A stretch of DNA of 64,000 nt from NCBI GenBank assembly GCA_965205385.1, contig CBDBGS010000008.1, forward strand, positions 310,001 through 374,000, written 5' to 3'. Source of the DNA: CATOSP01 sp965205385. Lineage in GTDB: Bacteria > Chloroflexota > Dehalococcoidia > Lucifugimonadales > UBA3495. A program made the position numbers and the translations under genes. Shown piece by piece: positions 47,158 through 55,344 of this stretch. The notes beneath the pieces were generated by a model that was given only the letters and a program-made list of their open reading frames with translations, was not told the origin of the DNA and made no database searches. Numbering within the stretch: position 1 is the stretch's first letter; every line of letters starts with the position of its first letter.

Positions 47158-47859
47158 ATGCTGTTGGTTGAATCTCTATCCGTGGCTTACGGGCAGAGCC
47201 GCGTACTCTTCGACATCACCATGGACGTCCAGGACGGGCAGGTGGCCTGTCTGATGGGGCGCAACGGCGTGGGGAAGACGACGCTCTTAAAAGCCATCAT
47301 GGGCCTGCTGCGGCCCCGGGGAGGCAAGGTTAGCTTTTTCGATCAGAACCTCACCAATTGGCCGCCCCACAAACGCGCCCGCTCGGGTATCGGGTACGTA
47401 CCCCAGGGAAGGTTGATCTTTCCCTTCCTCAGCGTGCATGAGAACTTGCTCATGGGACTGGAAGGAAAGCGGAACAACGGTTCAAGCTCCGATGACATCG
47501 AAGAGATGTACTCCTTGTTCCCAGCCCTGAAGGTGAACCCTTCCAAGAACGCCGGGACTCTCAGCGGAGGCCAACAGCAACAACTGGCGTTTGCCAGGGC
47601 GATGATTTGCCATCCCAAGTTACTGCTGCTCGACGAGCCCACAGAGGGATTGCAACCTTCCATTGTCCAGGAGATCGAAGACCTGATTATCAGTCTGAGG
47701 GAGCGGCGGGACACGTCGATCCTGCTGGTGGAACAGTCCTTGGACTTCGCCCTGGGGGTTGCCGACCACTGTTTCCTAATGGAGAAAGGTGAAATAGTCC
47801 TGGAAGGCCCCACCAATACCCTGGACCACAATATGATGCGGGACTACCTGGCGGTATAA
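47158..47859 (+). CDS. urtE: Urea ABC transporter, ATP-binding subunit
   Basis: The 233-residue ATPase has Walker A 'GRNGVGKTTLLKAIMG', the signature 'LSGGQQQQLAFARAM' and Walker B 'LLLLDEPTEGLQPS', then 'ILLVEQSLDFAL'. It is the LivF-type partner of UrtD. It follows urtD after 25 bases and precedes ureA after 75 bases. Confidence 0.95.
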   Translation: MLLVESLSVAYGQSRVLFDITMDVQDGQVACLMGRNGVGKTTLLKAIMGLLRPRGGKVSFFDQNLTNWPPHKRARSGIGYVPQGRLIFPFLSVHENLLMGLEGKRNNGSSSDDIEEMYSLFPALKVNPSKNAGTLSGGQQQQLAFARAMICHPKLLLLDEPTEGLQPSIVQEIEDLIISLRERRDTSILLVEQSLDFALGVADHCFLMEKGEIVLEGPTNTLDHNMMRDYLAV

Positions 47860-47934
47860 TTTTGGATGATTCGACGGCAGTCCGTGGAACAATTGACTGT
47901 CGAAACCTGTTTTCCTTGGGATTGAGGTGGCGTT

Positions 47935-48237
47935 ATGATGCTGACTCCGCGAGAGTCTGAGAAGCTATTGGTTTACGTGGCTGCCGATCTTGCCCGTAAG
48001 CGTCAAGCCCGTGGTCTGAAGCTCAACGTTCCCGAGTCCGTGGCCCTGATAACCGAAGCGATCCTCGAGGGCGCCCGCGACGGCAAACCCGTAACCGAGA
48101 TAATGTCCTTGGGGCGGGAAGTGCTCCGGCGGGAAGACGTGATGGAAGGTGTGCCGGAGATGGTTACAGTGGTGCAGGTCGAGGCGACTTTCCCAGACGG
48201 GACCAAGCTGGTTTCATGCCACGACCCCATCGTATGA
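47935..48237 (+). CDS. ureA: Urease subunit gamma
   Basis: The 100-residue protein is a complete gamma subunit: 'MLTPRESEKLLVYVAADLAR', 'GLKLNVPESVALI', 'EAILEGARDGKPVTEIM' and the ending 'FPDGTKLVSCHDPI'. It forms the (UreABC)3 enzyme that hydrolyses urea to ammonia and carbamate. Two ATG codons lie side by side at the start, after a GAGGTGG site. The gene is separated from ureB by a glutamine synthetase gene, which is not the usual layout. Confidence 0.95.
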   Translation: MMLTPRESEKLLVYVAADLARKRQARGLKLNVPESVALITEAILEGARDGKPVTEIMSLGREVLRREDVMEGVPEMVTVVQVEATFPDGTKLVSCHDPIV

Positions 48238-48288
48238 GCTATCTCTGGGCTCAGACCGGGTAATCGCCGCATATTTGGAGGCTCTTAA

Positions 48289-49626
48289 ATGGCGGAACAA
48301 CAGACGCCCAACCGCGAATACGTGCTTCAGGAAGCCAGCAAGCAGGACGTGAAGTTTGTCCGGCTATGGTTCTCCGATATTCTGGGTAACTTAAAGGGTT
48401 TTGCCATTAAGTCTGAGGATCTAGCCGATGCTATGGAACACGGCGTCGGGTTTGATGGTTCGGCCATCGAAGGGTTCGCCCGTTCCTATGAGAACGACAT
48501 GCGGGCTTTCCCCGACCCCAGCACATTCGCCGTACTGCCCTGGAGACCCAGACAGAACGCCGTCGCCCGCATGTTTTGCGATATTCGAAGGCCGGGTGGC
48601 GAGGCGTTTCGCGGAGACCCCCGGTACGTCCTGCAGCGCAACCTGAACAAGCTGGCCGACATGGGCTATACCTACAACGCGGGGGTGGAACTGGAGTTTT
48701 TCTACCTTAAGAGCTCCGAGAAACCGGAAATCCTGGACAGGGACGGGTATTTCGACCAGCTATCCAGTCAACCCGCCAGTGACTTGAGGCGGGATACGGT
48801 GTTGAACCTAGAAGAAATGGGCATCCCGGTCAAATATTCCCACCACGAGGCGGCACAAAGCCAACACGAAATCGACCTGCAATACACCGACGCCTTGGCG
48901 ATGGCCGACAGCGTGATGACGGCGCGGCTTCTGATCAAGGAGCTGGCACAACAACAAGGTGTCTACGCCTCGTTCATGCCCAAGCCCATCTCGTCCTGCA
49001 ATGGGTCGGGAATGCACATTCACCAGTCCTTGTTCCGGGGCAATGAGAACGCCTTCTTCGACGCAGACGACGAGCATTATCTGTCACTAACCGGGCGGCG
49101 GTTCATCGCGGGGCTGATTCAGCACGCTCCGGAAATTACGTTGGTGACCAACCAGTGGGTCAACTCTTACAAGCGGCTGGTCGCCGGTTACGAAGCCCCG
49201 GTGTTCGTGTCCTGGTCTCACGTCAACCGGTCGGACCTTGTGCGGGTGCCCTCCTACAAGCCGGGCTATAAGTCTTCGGTCCGGGTGGAATACCGCGCGC
49301 CGGACCCGGCGTGCAACCCATACCTGGCGTTGAGCGTGATGCTGGCGGCGGGAATGAAGGGGATCGAGGAGGAGTATTCTCCCCCACCGCCGGTTGTCGG
49401 CAACGTGTTCGACATGTCACCCCAACGCCGTCAAGCCCTGAATATACGGTCCCTTCCTTCCAGCCTGGGAGAAGCGATTACGTTGGCCGAGCGAAGCGAA
49501 CTGTTGCCGGAGGTGCTGGGAGACCACCTGTTCACCAGTCTTCTGCGCAACAAAGAGATGGAGTGGGAAGACTACCGGTCCATCATCACCGACTACGAAA
49601 TCTCTCGCTACCTGCCCGCGCTTTAG
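48289..49626 (+). CDS. glnA: Glutamine synthetase type I inside the urease operon
   Basis: The 445-residue enzyme joins ammonia and glutamate using ATP. It shows the GSI blocks 'GVGFDGSAIEGFARSYENDM', 'VELEFFYLK' (metal-binding Glu), 'NGSGMHIHQSLF', and 'RVEYRAPDPACNPYLALSVM'. The site that is adenylylated in E. coli (Tyr397, in N-L-Y-D-L) is 'NVFDM' here: Phe replaces Tyr, so control by adenylylation is not possible. The length and the Arg in 'GFARSYENDM' fit the GSI-alpha group, often feedback-inhibited by glutamine. It lies between ureA and ureB on the same strand with short gaps, so it is part of the urease transcript and would trap the released ammonia. Confidence 0.93.
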   Translation: MAEQQTPNREYVLQEASKQDVKFVRLWFSDILGNLKGFAIKSEDLADAMEHGVGFDGSAIEGFARSYENDMRAFPDPSTFAVLPWRPRQNAVARMFCDIRRPGGEAFRGDPRYVLQRNLNKLADMGYTYNAGVELEFFYLKSSEKPEILDRDGYFDQLSSQPASDLRRDTVLNLEEMGIPVKYSHHEAAQSQHEIDLQYTDALAMADSVMTARLLIKELAQQQGVYASFMPKPISSCNGSGMHIHQSLFRGNENAFFDADDEHYLSLTGRRFIAGLIQHAPEITLVTNQWVNSYKRLVAGYEAPVFVSWSHVNRSDLVRVPSYKPGYKSSVRVEYRAPDPACNPYLALSVMLAAGMKGIEEEYSPPPPVVGNVFDMSPQRRQALNIRSLPSSLGEAITLAERSELLPEVLGDHLFTSLLRNKEMEWEDYRSIITDYEISRYLPAL

Positions 49627-49655
49627 GCGTGGACGACGGCGGTTTGAGGTCTTGA

Positions 49656-50054
49656 ATGCCTGACGAACCTGGTCAGTATCTGCTGTCGCCGGAACCGGTG
49701 GAGATCAACCGGGGTAGACCTTCCATCTCAATCAGTGTGGCCAACACCGGGGACCGGGCCATTCAAGTTGGGTCCCATTTCCACTTCTTTGAAGTGAACA
49801 AGTCTTTGGTTTTCAACCGCTCTTCCGCTTTTGGGATGCGGCTGGACGTGCCCGCCGGGACGGCCGTCAGGTTCGAGCCCGGCGACCGGCAAGGCGTCAC
49901 GCTGGTGGCATTAGGAGGCTCCCGCAGGGTCACCGGCTTGAACGGCCTGACCAACGGCAGCGTGGACGCGCCGTCCATGCGGGAGCGGGCTGCGCAAAGG
50001 ATGAAGGAGCGCGGGTTTGGCAACGTGCCCGGCGGGGAGGTGACCAGTGGCTGA
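49656..50054 (+). CDS. ureB: Urease subunit beta
   Basis: The 132-residue protein has the beta-subunit core 'NTGDRAIQVGSHFHFFEVNK', 'LVFNRSSAFGMRLDVPAGTA' and 'VRFEPGDRQGVTLVALGG', then a C-terminal tail. Its 3' end overlaps the ureC start by 8 bases. The length is typical for a free beta subunit. Confidence 0.95.
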   Translation: MPDEPGQYLLSPEPVEINRGRPSISISVANTGDRAIQVGSHFHFFEVNKSLVFNRSSAFGMRLDVPAGTAVRFEPGDRQGVTLVALGGSRRVTGLNGLTNGSVDAPSMRERAAQRMKERGFGNVPGGEVTSG

Positions 50055-51765
50055 AATAAGCCGCCGCCAATACGTGGACCTGTACGGCCCAACCACCGGA
50101 GACCGATTCCGGTTGGCCGACACCGCCCTTATCTGCCAGGTCGAACGTGACTTGCTGACTCCGGGCGACGAGCTGGTCTTCGGCGGGGGCAAGACGGCCC
50201 GCGACGGTATGGGTCAGGCCTCCGGAGTCACCAACCGCAACGGGGCTTTGGACCTGGTAATAACGAATGCCGTAATAATGGACCCGCTGCTGGGCATTGT
50301 TAAGGCCGACATCGGCGTTCGCGGCGGACGCATCGTAGGCGTCGGCAAATCGGGCAACCCTGGCGTCATGGACGGCGTGGACCCGGAGCTAATAGTGGGG
50401 CCTGGCACCGAGGTAGTCGCAGGCGAACACCTGATCGCCACACCGGGCGGCATCGACGCCCACATACACATGATTTCTCCTCAGCAGATCGAGCACGCCC
50501 TGTCCAACGGGATTACCACCATGCTGGGAGGCGGCACCGGTCCCGCCGAGGGTACTCGGGCCACAACGTGTACCCCTGGGGTCTGGAACATCCACCGCAT
50601 GTTGGAGGCCGCCGAAGGACTGCCGGTCAACTGGGGGCTGCTGGGTAAGGGCAACGCCAGTGATCCTGGCCCGCTGGTCGAGCAGATAGCCGCGGGTGCA
50701 AGCGGTCTGAAGCTGCACGAAGATTGGGGCACCACTCCGGCGGCCATCGACTGTTGCCTGGGTGTGGCCGACGATTACGATGTGCCCGTGGCGATCCACA
50801 CCGACACGTTGAACGAGGCTGGGTTTGTCGAGGACACCATCGCCGCCATCGCCGGACGCACGATTCACACCTACCACACCGAGGGCGCGGGGGGCGGCCA
50901 TGCGCCGGACATCATACGCATGGCCGGTGAGCTTAACGTCCTGCCGTCTTCCACCAACCCCACCCGCCCCTACACGGTGAACACCCTGGCCGAGCACATG
51001 GACATGCTCATGGTGTGTCATCACCTCAGCCCCAACATTCCCGAGGATGTCGCCTTTGCCGAGAGCCGAATCCGCCCGGAGACCATGGCCGCCGAGGATG
51101 TGCTGCATGACATGGGCGTACTGAGCATCTACTCGTCTGATTCCCAGGCCATGGGACGGGTAGGAGAGAATTTCACCCGCTTGTTTCAGACCGCGGATAA
51201 GATGGTCCAAATGAAGGGCAAGCTGCCGGAGGACGCGGCGGAACACGACAATTTTCGTGTCTTGAGATACCTGGCCAAGCTGACCATCAACCCGGCGGTG
51301 GCCCATGGCATCTCCCATGTGGTGGGCTCCATAGCGCCCGGCAAGATGGCGGATATCGTCCTATGGCCCATCAACTCCTTCGGCGCGAAACCGAAGATGG
51401 TCATCAAGGGCGGAATGATTAATTGGGCCATCATGGGAGACCCCAACGGCTCAATCCCAACGGTTGAGCCCACGTTCTACCGTCCGATGTTCGGCGCGCA
51501 TCCGAGGGCGACTGCCAGCACGTGCGTTACGTTCATTTCCCGTGAAGCCCACGACCGCGGCGTGCACCAGGAGTTGAGGCTGGACCGGATCATCGAACCA
51601 GTGAAGAATACTCGCCATGTCACCAAGCGCCAGATGGTCCGCAATGACCGTATGCCCCTTATTGAAGTGGACTCGGACACCTACCAAGTCCGGGTCGATG
51701 GCGAGTTGGCCACCGTTCCTCCAGCGGAAAGGCTGAGCCTGGCACAGCTATACTTCTTGGTGTGA
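50047..51765 (+). CDS. ureC: Urease subunit alpha (catalytic)
   Basis: The 572-residue catalytic subunit has all nickel ligands. H139 and H141 ('DAHIHMI'), the carbamylated K222 ('GASGLKLHEDWG'), H251 ('AIHTDTLNE'), H277 ('TYHTEG') and D365 ('YSSDSQAMG') match Klebsiella residues 134, 136, 217, 246, 272 and 360 with a constant offset of 5. The active-site flap His is H325 in 'MVCHHLSPN'. The start is GTG at 50047, overlapping ureB. It should be an active nickel urease when the accessory proteins load the metal. Confidence 0.97.
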   Translation: MAEISRRQYVDLYGPTTGDRFRLADTALICQVERDLLTPGDELVFGGGKTARDGMGQASGVTNRNGALDLVITNAVIMDPLLGIVKADIGVRGGRIVGVGKSGNPGVMDGVDPELIVGPGTEVVAGEHLIATPGGIDAHIHMISPQQIEHALSNGITTMLGGGTGPAEGTRATTCTPGVWNIHRMLEAAEGLPVNWGLLGKGNASDPGPLVEQIAAGASGLKLHEDWGTTPAAIDCCLGVADDYDVPVAIHTDTLNEAGFVEDTIAAIAGRTIHTYHTEGAGGGHAPDIIRMAGELNVLPSSTNPTRPYTVNTLAEHMDMLMVCHHLSPNIPEDVAFAESRIRPETMAAEDVLHDMGVLSIYSSDSQAMGRVGENFTRLFQTADKMVQMKGKLPEDAAEHDNFRVLRYLAKLTINPAVAHGISHVVGSIAPGKMADIVLWPINSFGAKPKMVIKGGMINWAIMGDPNGSIPTVEPTFYRPMFGAHPRATASTCVTFISREAHDRGVHQELRLDRIIEPVKNTRHVTKRQMVRNDRMPLIEVDSDTYQVRVDGELATVPPAERLSLAQLYFLV

Positions 51766-51824
51766 TGGGCCGAACTTCACTTGTCCTTTAAGGATAAAGG
51801 CTCCGCCGCCGGCCAACTTGATTG

Positions 51825-52517
51825 ATGGTTGATGGTAAGGCGTTCCTGGTTGCTTTGCGGCTTGCCGACTCATTCTTTCCTTCCGGTATGTATGCCCATT
51901 CTCACGGATTGGAACCGATGGTGTCGCGTGGGCTGGTTACCACGGTGGACCAGGTCGAAGAATTCCTTGTCAGTCAACTGGTGTGGTCGGCGTTGCCGAG
52001 TGACGGAGTGGCCTTGCTGAACGCCTACCGGTCGGCAGCCTCGGAAGACGCGGACTTTCTCAAACGGATCGATCAATTCCTATGGGCTATGAAGCTGCCT
52101 TCCGAACTGCGGACCGCTTCGGGTCAGTTAGGCCGGCGGCTATTGGCGGAAAGCGGCCAATTCGAGTCCGTTCCAATCTACTCGCTCTATTCGGGAGCGG
52201 TCGCCAGCGGAGATACTCCGGGCAACGGAGCGGTGGCCCTGGGGGTTATCGCCTATGCCAGCGGCGTGCCAATGGAGGAAGCGCTGCTGGTCTTTTGCCA
52301 CAGCCATGCCGCGTCGGTTCTTGGGGCGGCCATGAGGCTGATGCCCGTCTCCCATAGTGACGCCCAAAGCATCCTAAGCCGGTTGTATTCGAACTTATCC
52401 GGCACAATCTCTCAGATCTGGGAGAGGCCGTGGGATGAGATGACATCCTTTAGTCCCGTCCTGGACGTATTATCCATGTGCCACGAGAGGGATAACTGGC
52501 GGCTTTTCGCAAGCTAA
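51825..52517 (+). CDS. ureF: Urease accessory protein UreF
   Basis: The 230-residue helical protein has 'LRLADSFFPSGMYAHSHGLE' near the N-terminus and 'VFCHSHAASVLGAAMRLMPV' / 'SHSDAQSIL' towards the C-terminus, which are UreF hallmarks. With UreD and UreG it forms the complex that inserts nickel. ATG 51825 is chosen; a TTG lies one codon upstream. No strong ribosome site is seen. Confidence 0.92.
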   Translation: MVDGKAFLVALRLADSFFPSGMYAHSHGLEPMVSRGLVTTVDQVEEFLVSQLVWSALPSDGVALLNAYRSAASEDADFLKRIDQFLWAMKLPSELRTASGQLGRRLLAESGQFESVPIYSLYSGAVASGDTPGNGAVALGVIAYASGVPMEEALLVFCHSHAASVLGAAMRLMPVSHSDAQSILSRLYSNLSGTISQIWERPWDEMTSFSPVLDVLSMCHERDNWRLFAS

Positions 52518-52531
52518 TCAATCAAGAGGAG

Positions 52532-53161
52532 ATGACGTTGCCAAATCGAGTCCCCCGTATCGGCATTGGAGGCCCCGTTGGTTCCGGTAAGACCGCGCTT
52601 ATCGAAGCATTGGTGCCCCGGCTAATCGCCGTCGGCTACCAACCCCTGATAATCACCAACGACATCTTTACCCGGGAAGACGCGGAACACGCTCGGAGAA
52701 CTCTGGAGGGTGTACTTCCCGCCGAGAAGATATACGGCGTGGAAACCGGCGCCTGTCCTCACACGGCGGTCCGGGAGGACCCTTCGCTGAACTTGTTCGC
52801 GGTGGAGGAACTGACAGGGCGTTTCCCCGACTCGGACTTGCTATTGATTGAGAGCGGAGGCGACAACCTGACCCTGACCTTCAGCCCAGTCCTGGCCGAC
52901 TACCAGATTTACGTGATCGACGTGGCCGCTGGGGACAAGATTCCCCGCAAGCGCGGCCAGGGAATCACGCAGACCGACTTGTTGGTGATTAACAAGACCG
53001 ACCTTGCGCCATACGTCGGCGCAGACCTGGAAGTTATGGCCCGCGATGCCCGGTTGGTGCGTGGGGAAAAGCCCGTGGTGTTCACCAACTGCAAGACCGG
53101 AGACGGTCTGGATAACGTCGCGGAACATGTCAAGGTGGGTGCGGGAATTGTCGCCGTATGA
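52532..53161 (+). CDS. ureG: Urease accessory GTPase UreG
   Basis: The 209-residue GTPase has the P-loop 'IGGPVGSGKTALIEAL', 'IITNDIFTREDAEH', the metal-binding C-P-H in 'VETGACPHTAVRED', and the guanine-specific 'LLVINKTDLAPYVG' (NKTD). It uses GTP to drive nickel delivery to UreC. With no ureE gene seen, the 'CPH' of UreG is the only clear nickel-binding site among the accessory proteins here. Its 3' end overlaps ureD. Confidence 0.96.
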   Translation: MTLPNRVPRIGIGGPVGSGKTALIEALVPRLIAVGYQPLIITNDIFTREDAEHARRTLEGVLPAEKIYGVETGACPHTAVREDPSLNLFAVEELTGRFPDSDLLLIESGGDNLTLTFSPVLADYQIYVIDVAAGDKIPRKRGQGITQTDLLVINKTDLAPYVGADLEVMARDARLVRGEKPVVFTNCKTGDGLDNVAEHVKVGAGIVAV

Positions 53162-54032
53162 GTACAACTCCGCGTACGCAACCGCCCAGGGGTCGGTGGA
53201 CCTGACCTTCGCTGTGAGGGCCGGGCGGACTCGGCTGGTCAAGCGCCTGGTCAACTCTCCGTTCGTGGTGCAGCGGTGTTTCTACCTTGACGGCCGCCTG
53301 GAAGACATGGCGTATGTGTTTTTGGCCAACCCCACCGCCGGAATCTTCCAAGGGGACCATCAGCGCATCGTGGTGAATGTCGAGGCCGGCGCGAAATCCC
53401 ACGTAACCAACCAGTCGGCCACCAAGGTCCATACCATGCCCGAGGGCTCCGCCTCGCAAGAGACACAGCTTACGGTTGGGGATGGGGCGTACCTGGAATA
53501 TTTGCCGGAGCCGTTAATCCCCTTCAAGGGTTCCCGATTTAGCCAGTCTACGACCATTACCGTTGCCCCTACCGGAACGCTGTTATATTGGGAAATCCTA
53601 GCTCCCGGGCGTGTGGCTCGTGGCGAGTCCTTGGCCTACGAGTGGCTGGAAAACCGGTTGACCATCCGGACGCCGGAAGGGGTCCCAACTTACCATGAAG
53701 CGTACAGGTTGGAACCACGGCTAGAGTCTCTCCATTCATTGGCCATCCTTGGCCGATCAGGCACGCCGACCTTGGGCACTTTGGTTATCGTGTCTAAATC
53801 ATCGGTTGATGGACAGGCAATGGCCGACAAATGTCGACAGGTCGTGGAATCTGGATCGGGTGATCAGGACGACAAGATAGTTGGACTTTCATGCCTGCCA
53901 TCCGGTGCCGGAGTGGGAGTAAAGATGATTGGCACGGAGACTCAATCGGTCAAGGCTGTCTTGAGGGCGCTGGCTTCAGGAGCCCGAAAGCTATTGACCG
54001 GAGCGGAGTTGCCAGCATCCCGCAAGTACTAA
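53139..54032 (+). CDS. ureD: Urease accessory protein UreD (UreH)
   Basis: The protein of about 297 residues has UreD features: 'GRTRLVKRLVNSPFVVQRCF', 'YVFLANPTAGIFQGDHQRI', 'TNQSATKVHTMPEGSASQ' and 'LEYLPEPLIPFKGSRFSQST'. It forms the scaffold with UreF and UreG on the apo-urease. The start is uncertain: GTG 53139 or TTG 53148, both inside the end of ureG, so the two genes are coupled. An ATG in this frame further upstream (53004) would overlap ureG deeply. It is the last gene of the operon. Confidence 0.92.
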   Translation: MRELSPYEYNSAYATAQGSVDLTFAVRAGRTRLVKRLVNSPFVVQRCFYLDGRLEDMAYVFLANPTAGIFQGDHQRIVVNVEAGAKSHVTNQSATKVHTMPEGSASQETQLTVGDGAYLEYLPEPLIPFKGSRFSQSTTITVAPTGTLLYWEILAPGRVARGESLAYEWLENRLTIRTPEGVPTYHEAYRLEPRLESLHSLAILGRSGTPTLGTLVIVSKSSVDGQAMADKCRQVVESGSGDQDDKIVGLSCLPSGAGVGVKMIGTETQSVKAVLRALASGARKLLTGAELPASRKY

Positions 54033-54054
54033 GATCGTCGCGGCCGATACTCGC

Positions 54055-54411
54055 TCAAGCCATCAGTCCTTGTACTGGGATAAGCTTCTGGGATACAGGG
54101 TCGATTCCCATAAAGACACCCTCCAGGGCTAAAGCGCCGAGCGAGGGCAGTGTACCCTCGTCGTTGAACAAGACTTGCGTGATTATTTCCCGCCCCTCGA
54201 CTCGCAGCCAGGTCTGCCCCACCTCCATGGTCCTGACTTCTCCCTGCCCGAACTCAAACCGTTGCTCCATTATTGGGTGTACACCGAAGTTGCGCAGGAC
54301 TGAACCGGGAACGGACGTTATGGAGGCCCCTGAATCCACCAAGGCATCGAGGGTAATCCAACGCTCCCCCTGAGGGTCACCGATTGCTATTTCAGCACTA
54401 AACGTACCCAT
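54055..54411 (-). CDS. Retropepsin-like (clan AA) aspartic protease
   Basis: The 118-residue protein has 'LDALVDSGASITSVPGSVL', which contains the D-[ST]-G-[AS] active-site motif of single-domain aspartic proteases. The C-terminal 'LGALALEGVFMGIDP' is the second hydrophobic strand. It would act as a dimer. The substrate is unknown. It is on the opposite strand to ureD, whose stop is 22 bases away. Confidence 0.75.
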   Translation of the reverse strand: MGTFSAEIAIGDPQGERWITLDALVDSGASITSVPGSVLRNFGVHPIMEQRFEFGQGEVRTMEVGQTWLRVEGREIITQVLFNDEGTLPSLGALALEGVFMGIDPVSQKLIPVQGLMA

Positions 54412-54462
54412 GTACCCATCATACCAATCTGGCCGTTTGGACCTCTGTATGGAATCGTTACG

Positions 54463-55155
54463 CTACCCCCTCTGGCGTAGGCCAATTACGCCTTCGACTT
54501 CGGGGGAACGTTGGCCTTCGCGGCGAGTCAGTAATACACACCCCACGATAATCGTCCACACCAGGAATGCGGGGCCGGTAATGCGGTGCATGAAGGTTGC
54601 CGCGTCTACCCAGATAAACAGCATTGATACGCCAACCACGACTGACGCGGGAGCGACAATACGGAATGCGCCCCCCGACTTCCACATTGGTATGGCCGCC
54701 ACTGCCAGTCCCAGGCCCGCCGCGGTGAATCCGGCCTTGCCGGTGAGCCAACGCAGGTCGGCCAAGAACTGGATTAGGGGAGGAACTGTTCCGGAGTTGA
54801 TCGAGCCCGTGAGGCCGGGAGCGGAGACGCCCAATGCCACCGCCGACACTCCGGAGACCGCCGTCAATGCGCCCGATGCGATCAATAGAAATGACGTGAC
54901 CTGGACAGCCGGGCTTCCAGGAACGGTCAACACCCTGCGGAGGAACCATCCGGCCAGAAGAAGGGAAACCCCGGAGACTAACCGGGCGGTCCCACCGGCC
55001 AAGTAGGCCGCCTGATTTTCCGATATGGCTGCCAGCGATTCCGCCAGAGTTGGCTGGTCGGCGCCGGCGGACACCCTGGCGAAAACGGAGACCACTGTGG
55101 ATATTGCGGTGAACAGAAGGAGCAGGCCGACCCTTCGCTGAGGAGAATCAAGCAT
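54463..55155 (-). CDS. Integral membrane protein, DUF4386-like
   Basis: The 230-residue protein has about six hydrophobic helices, with 'AISENQAAYLAGGTARLVSG' between the first two, a layout seen in DUF4386 proteins. No catalytic residues can be named. The function is unknown. Confidence 0.65.
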   Translation of the reverse strand: MLDSPQRRVGLLLLFTAISTVVSVFARVSAGADQPTLAESLAAISENQAAYLAGGTARLVSGVSLLLAGWFLRRVLTVPGSPAVQVTSFLLIASGALTAVSGVSAVALGVSAPGLTGSINSGTVPPLIQFLADLRWLTGKAGFTAAGLGLAVAAIPMWKSGGAFRIVAPASVVVGVSMLFIWVDAATFMHRITGPAFLVWTIIVGCVLLTRREGQRSPEVEGVIGLRQRG

Positions 55156-55344
55156 GTGTCCATTATATTCCCGTTGACGGACCGGTTGGCCATCATGGGC
55201 TTGGGATTTCCGGACGTTCTGGCAAATCCAGGGTGTCTATGGGGCCAAACCCTCCTTGCGTTAAGCTGGACGGCCCGACTAGAATCAGGGAGCCAGCCCC
55301 ACGGAGTCCACGCCTACTCCTGATTCACACCTCGAGGATGTGTT

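Noticed and set aside
50389..51318. Minus-strand open frame of 309 codons
   Set aside because: It is the shadow of ureC, which has all its catalytic residues.
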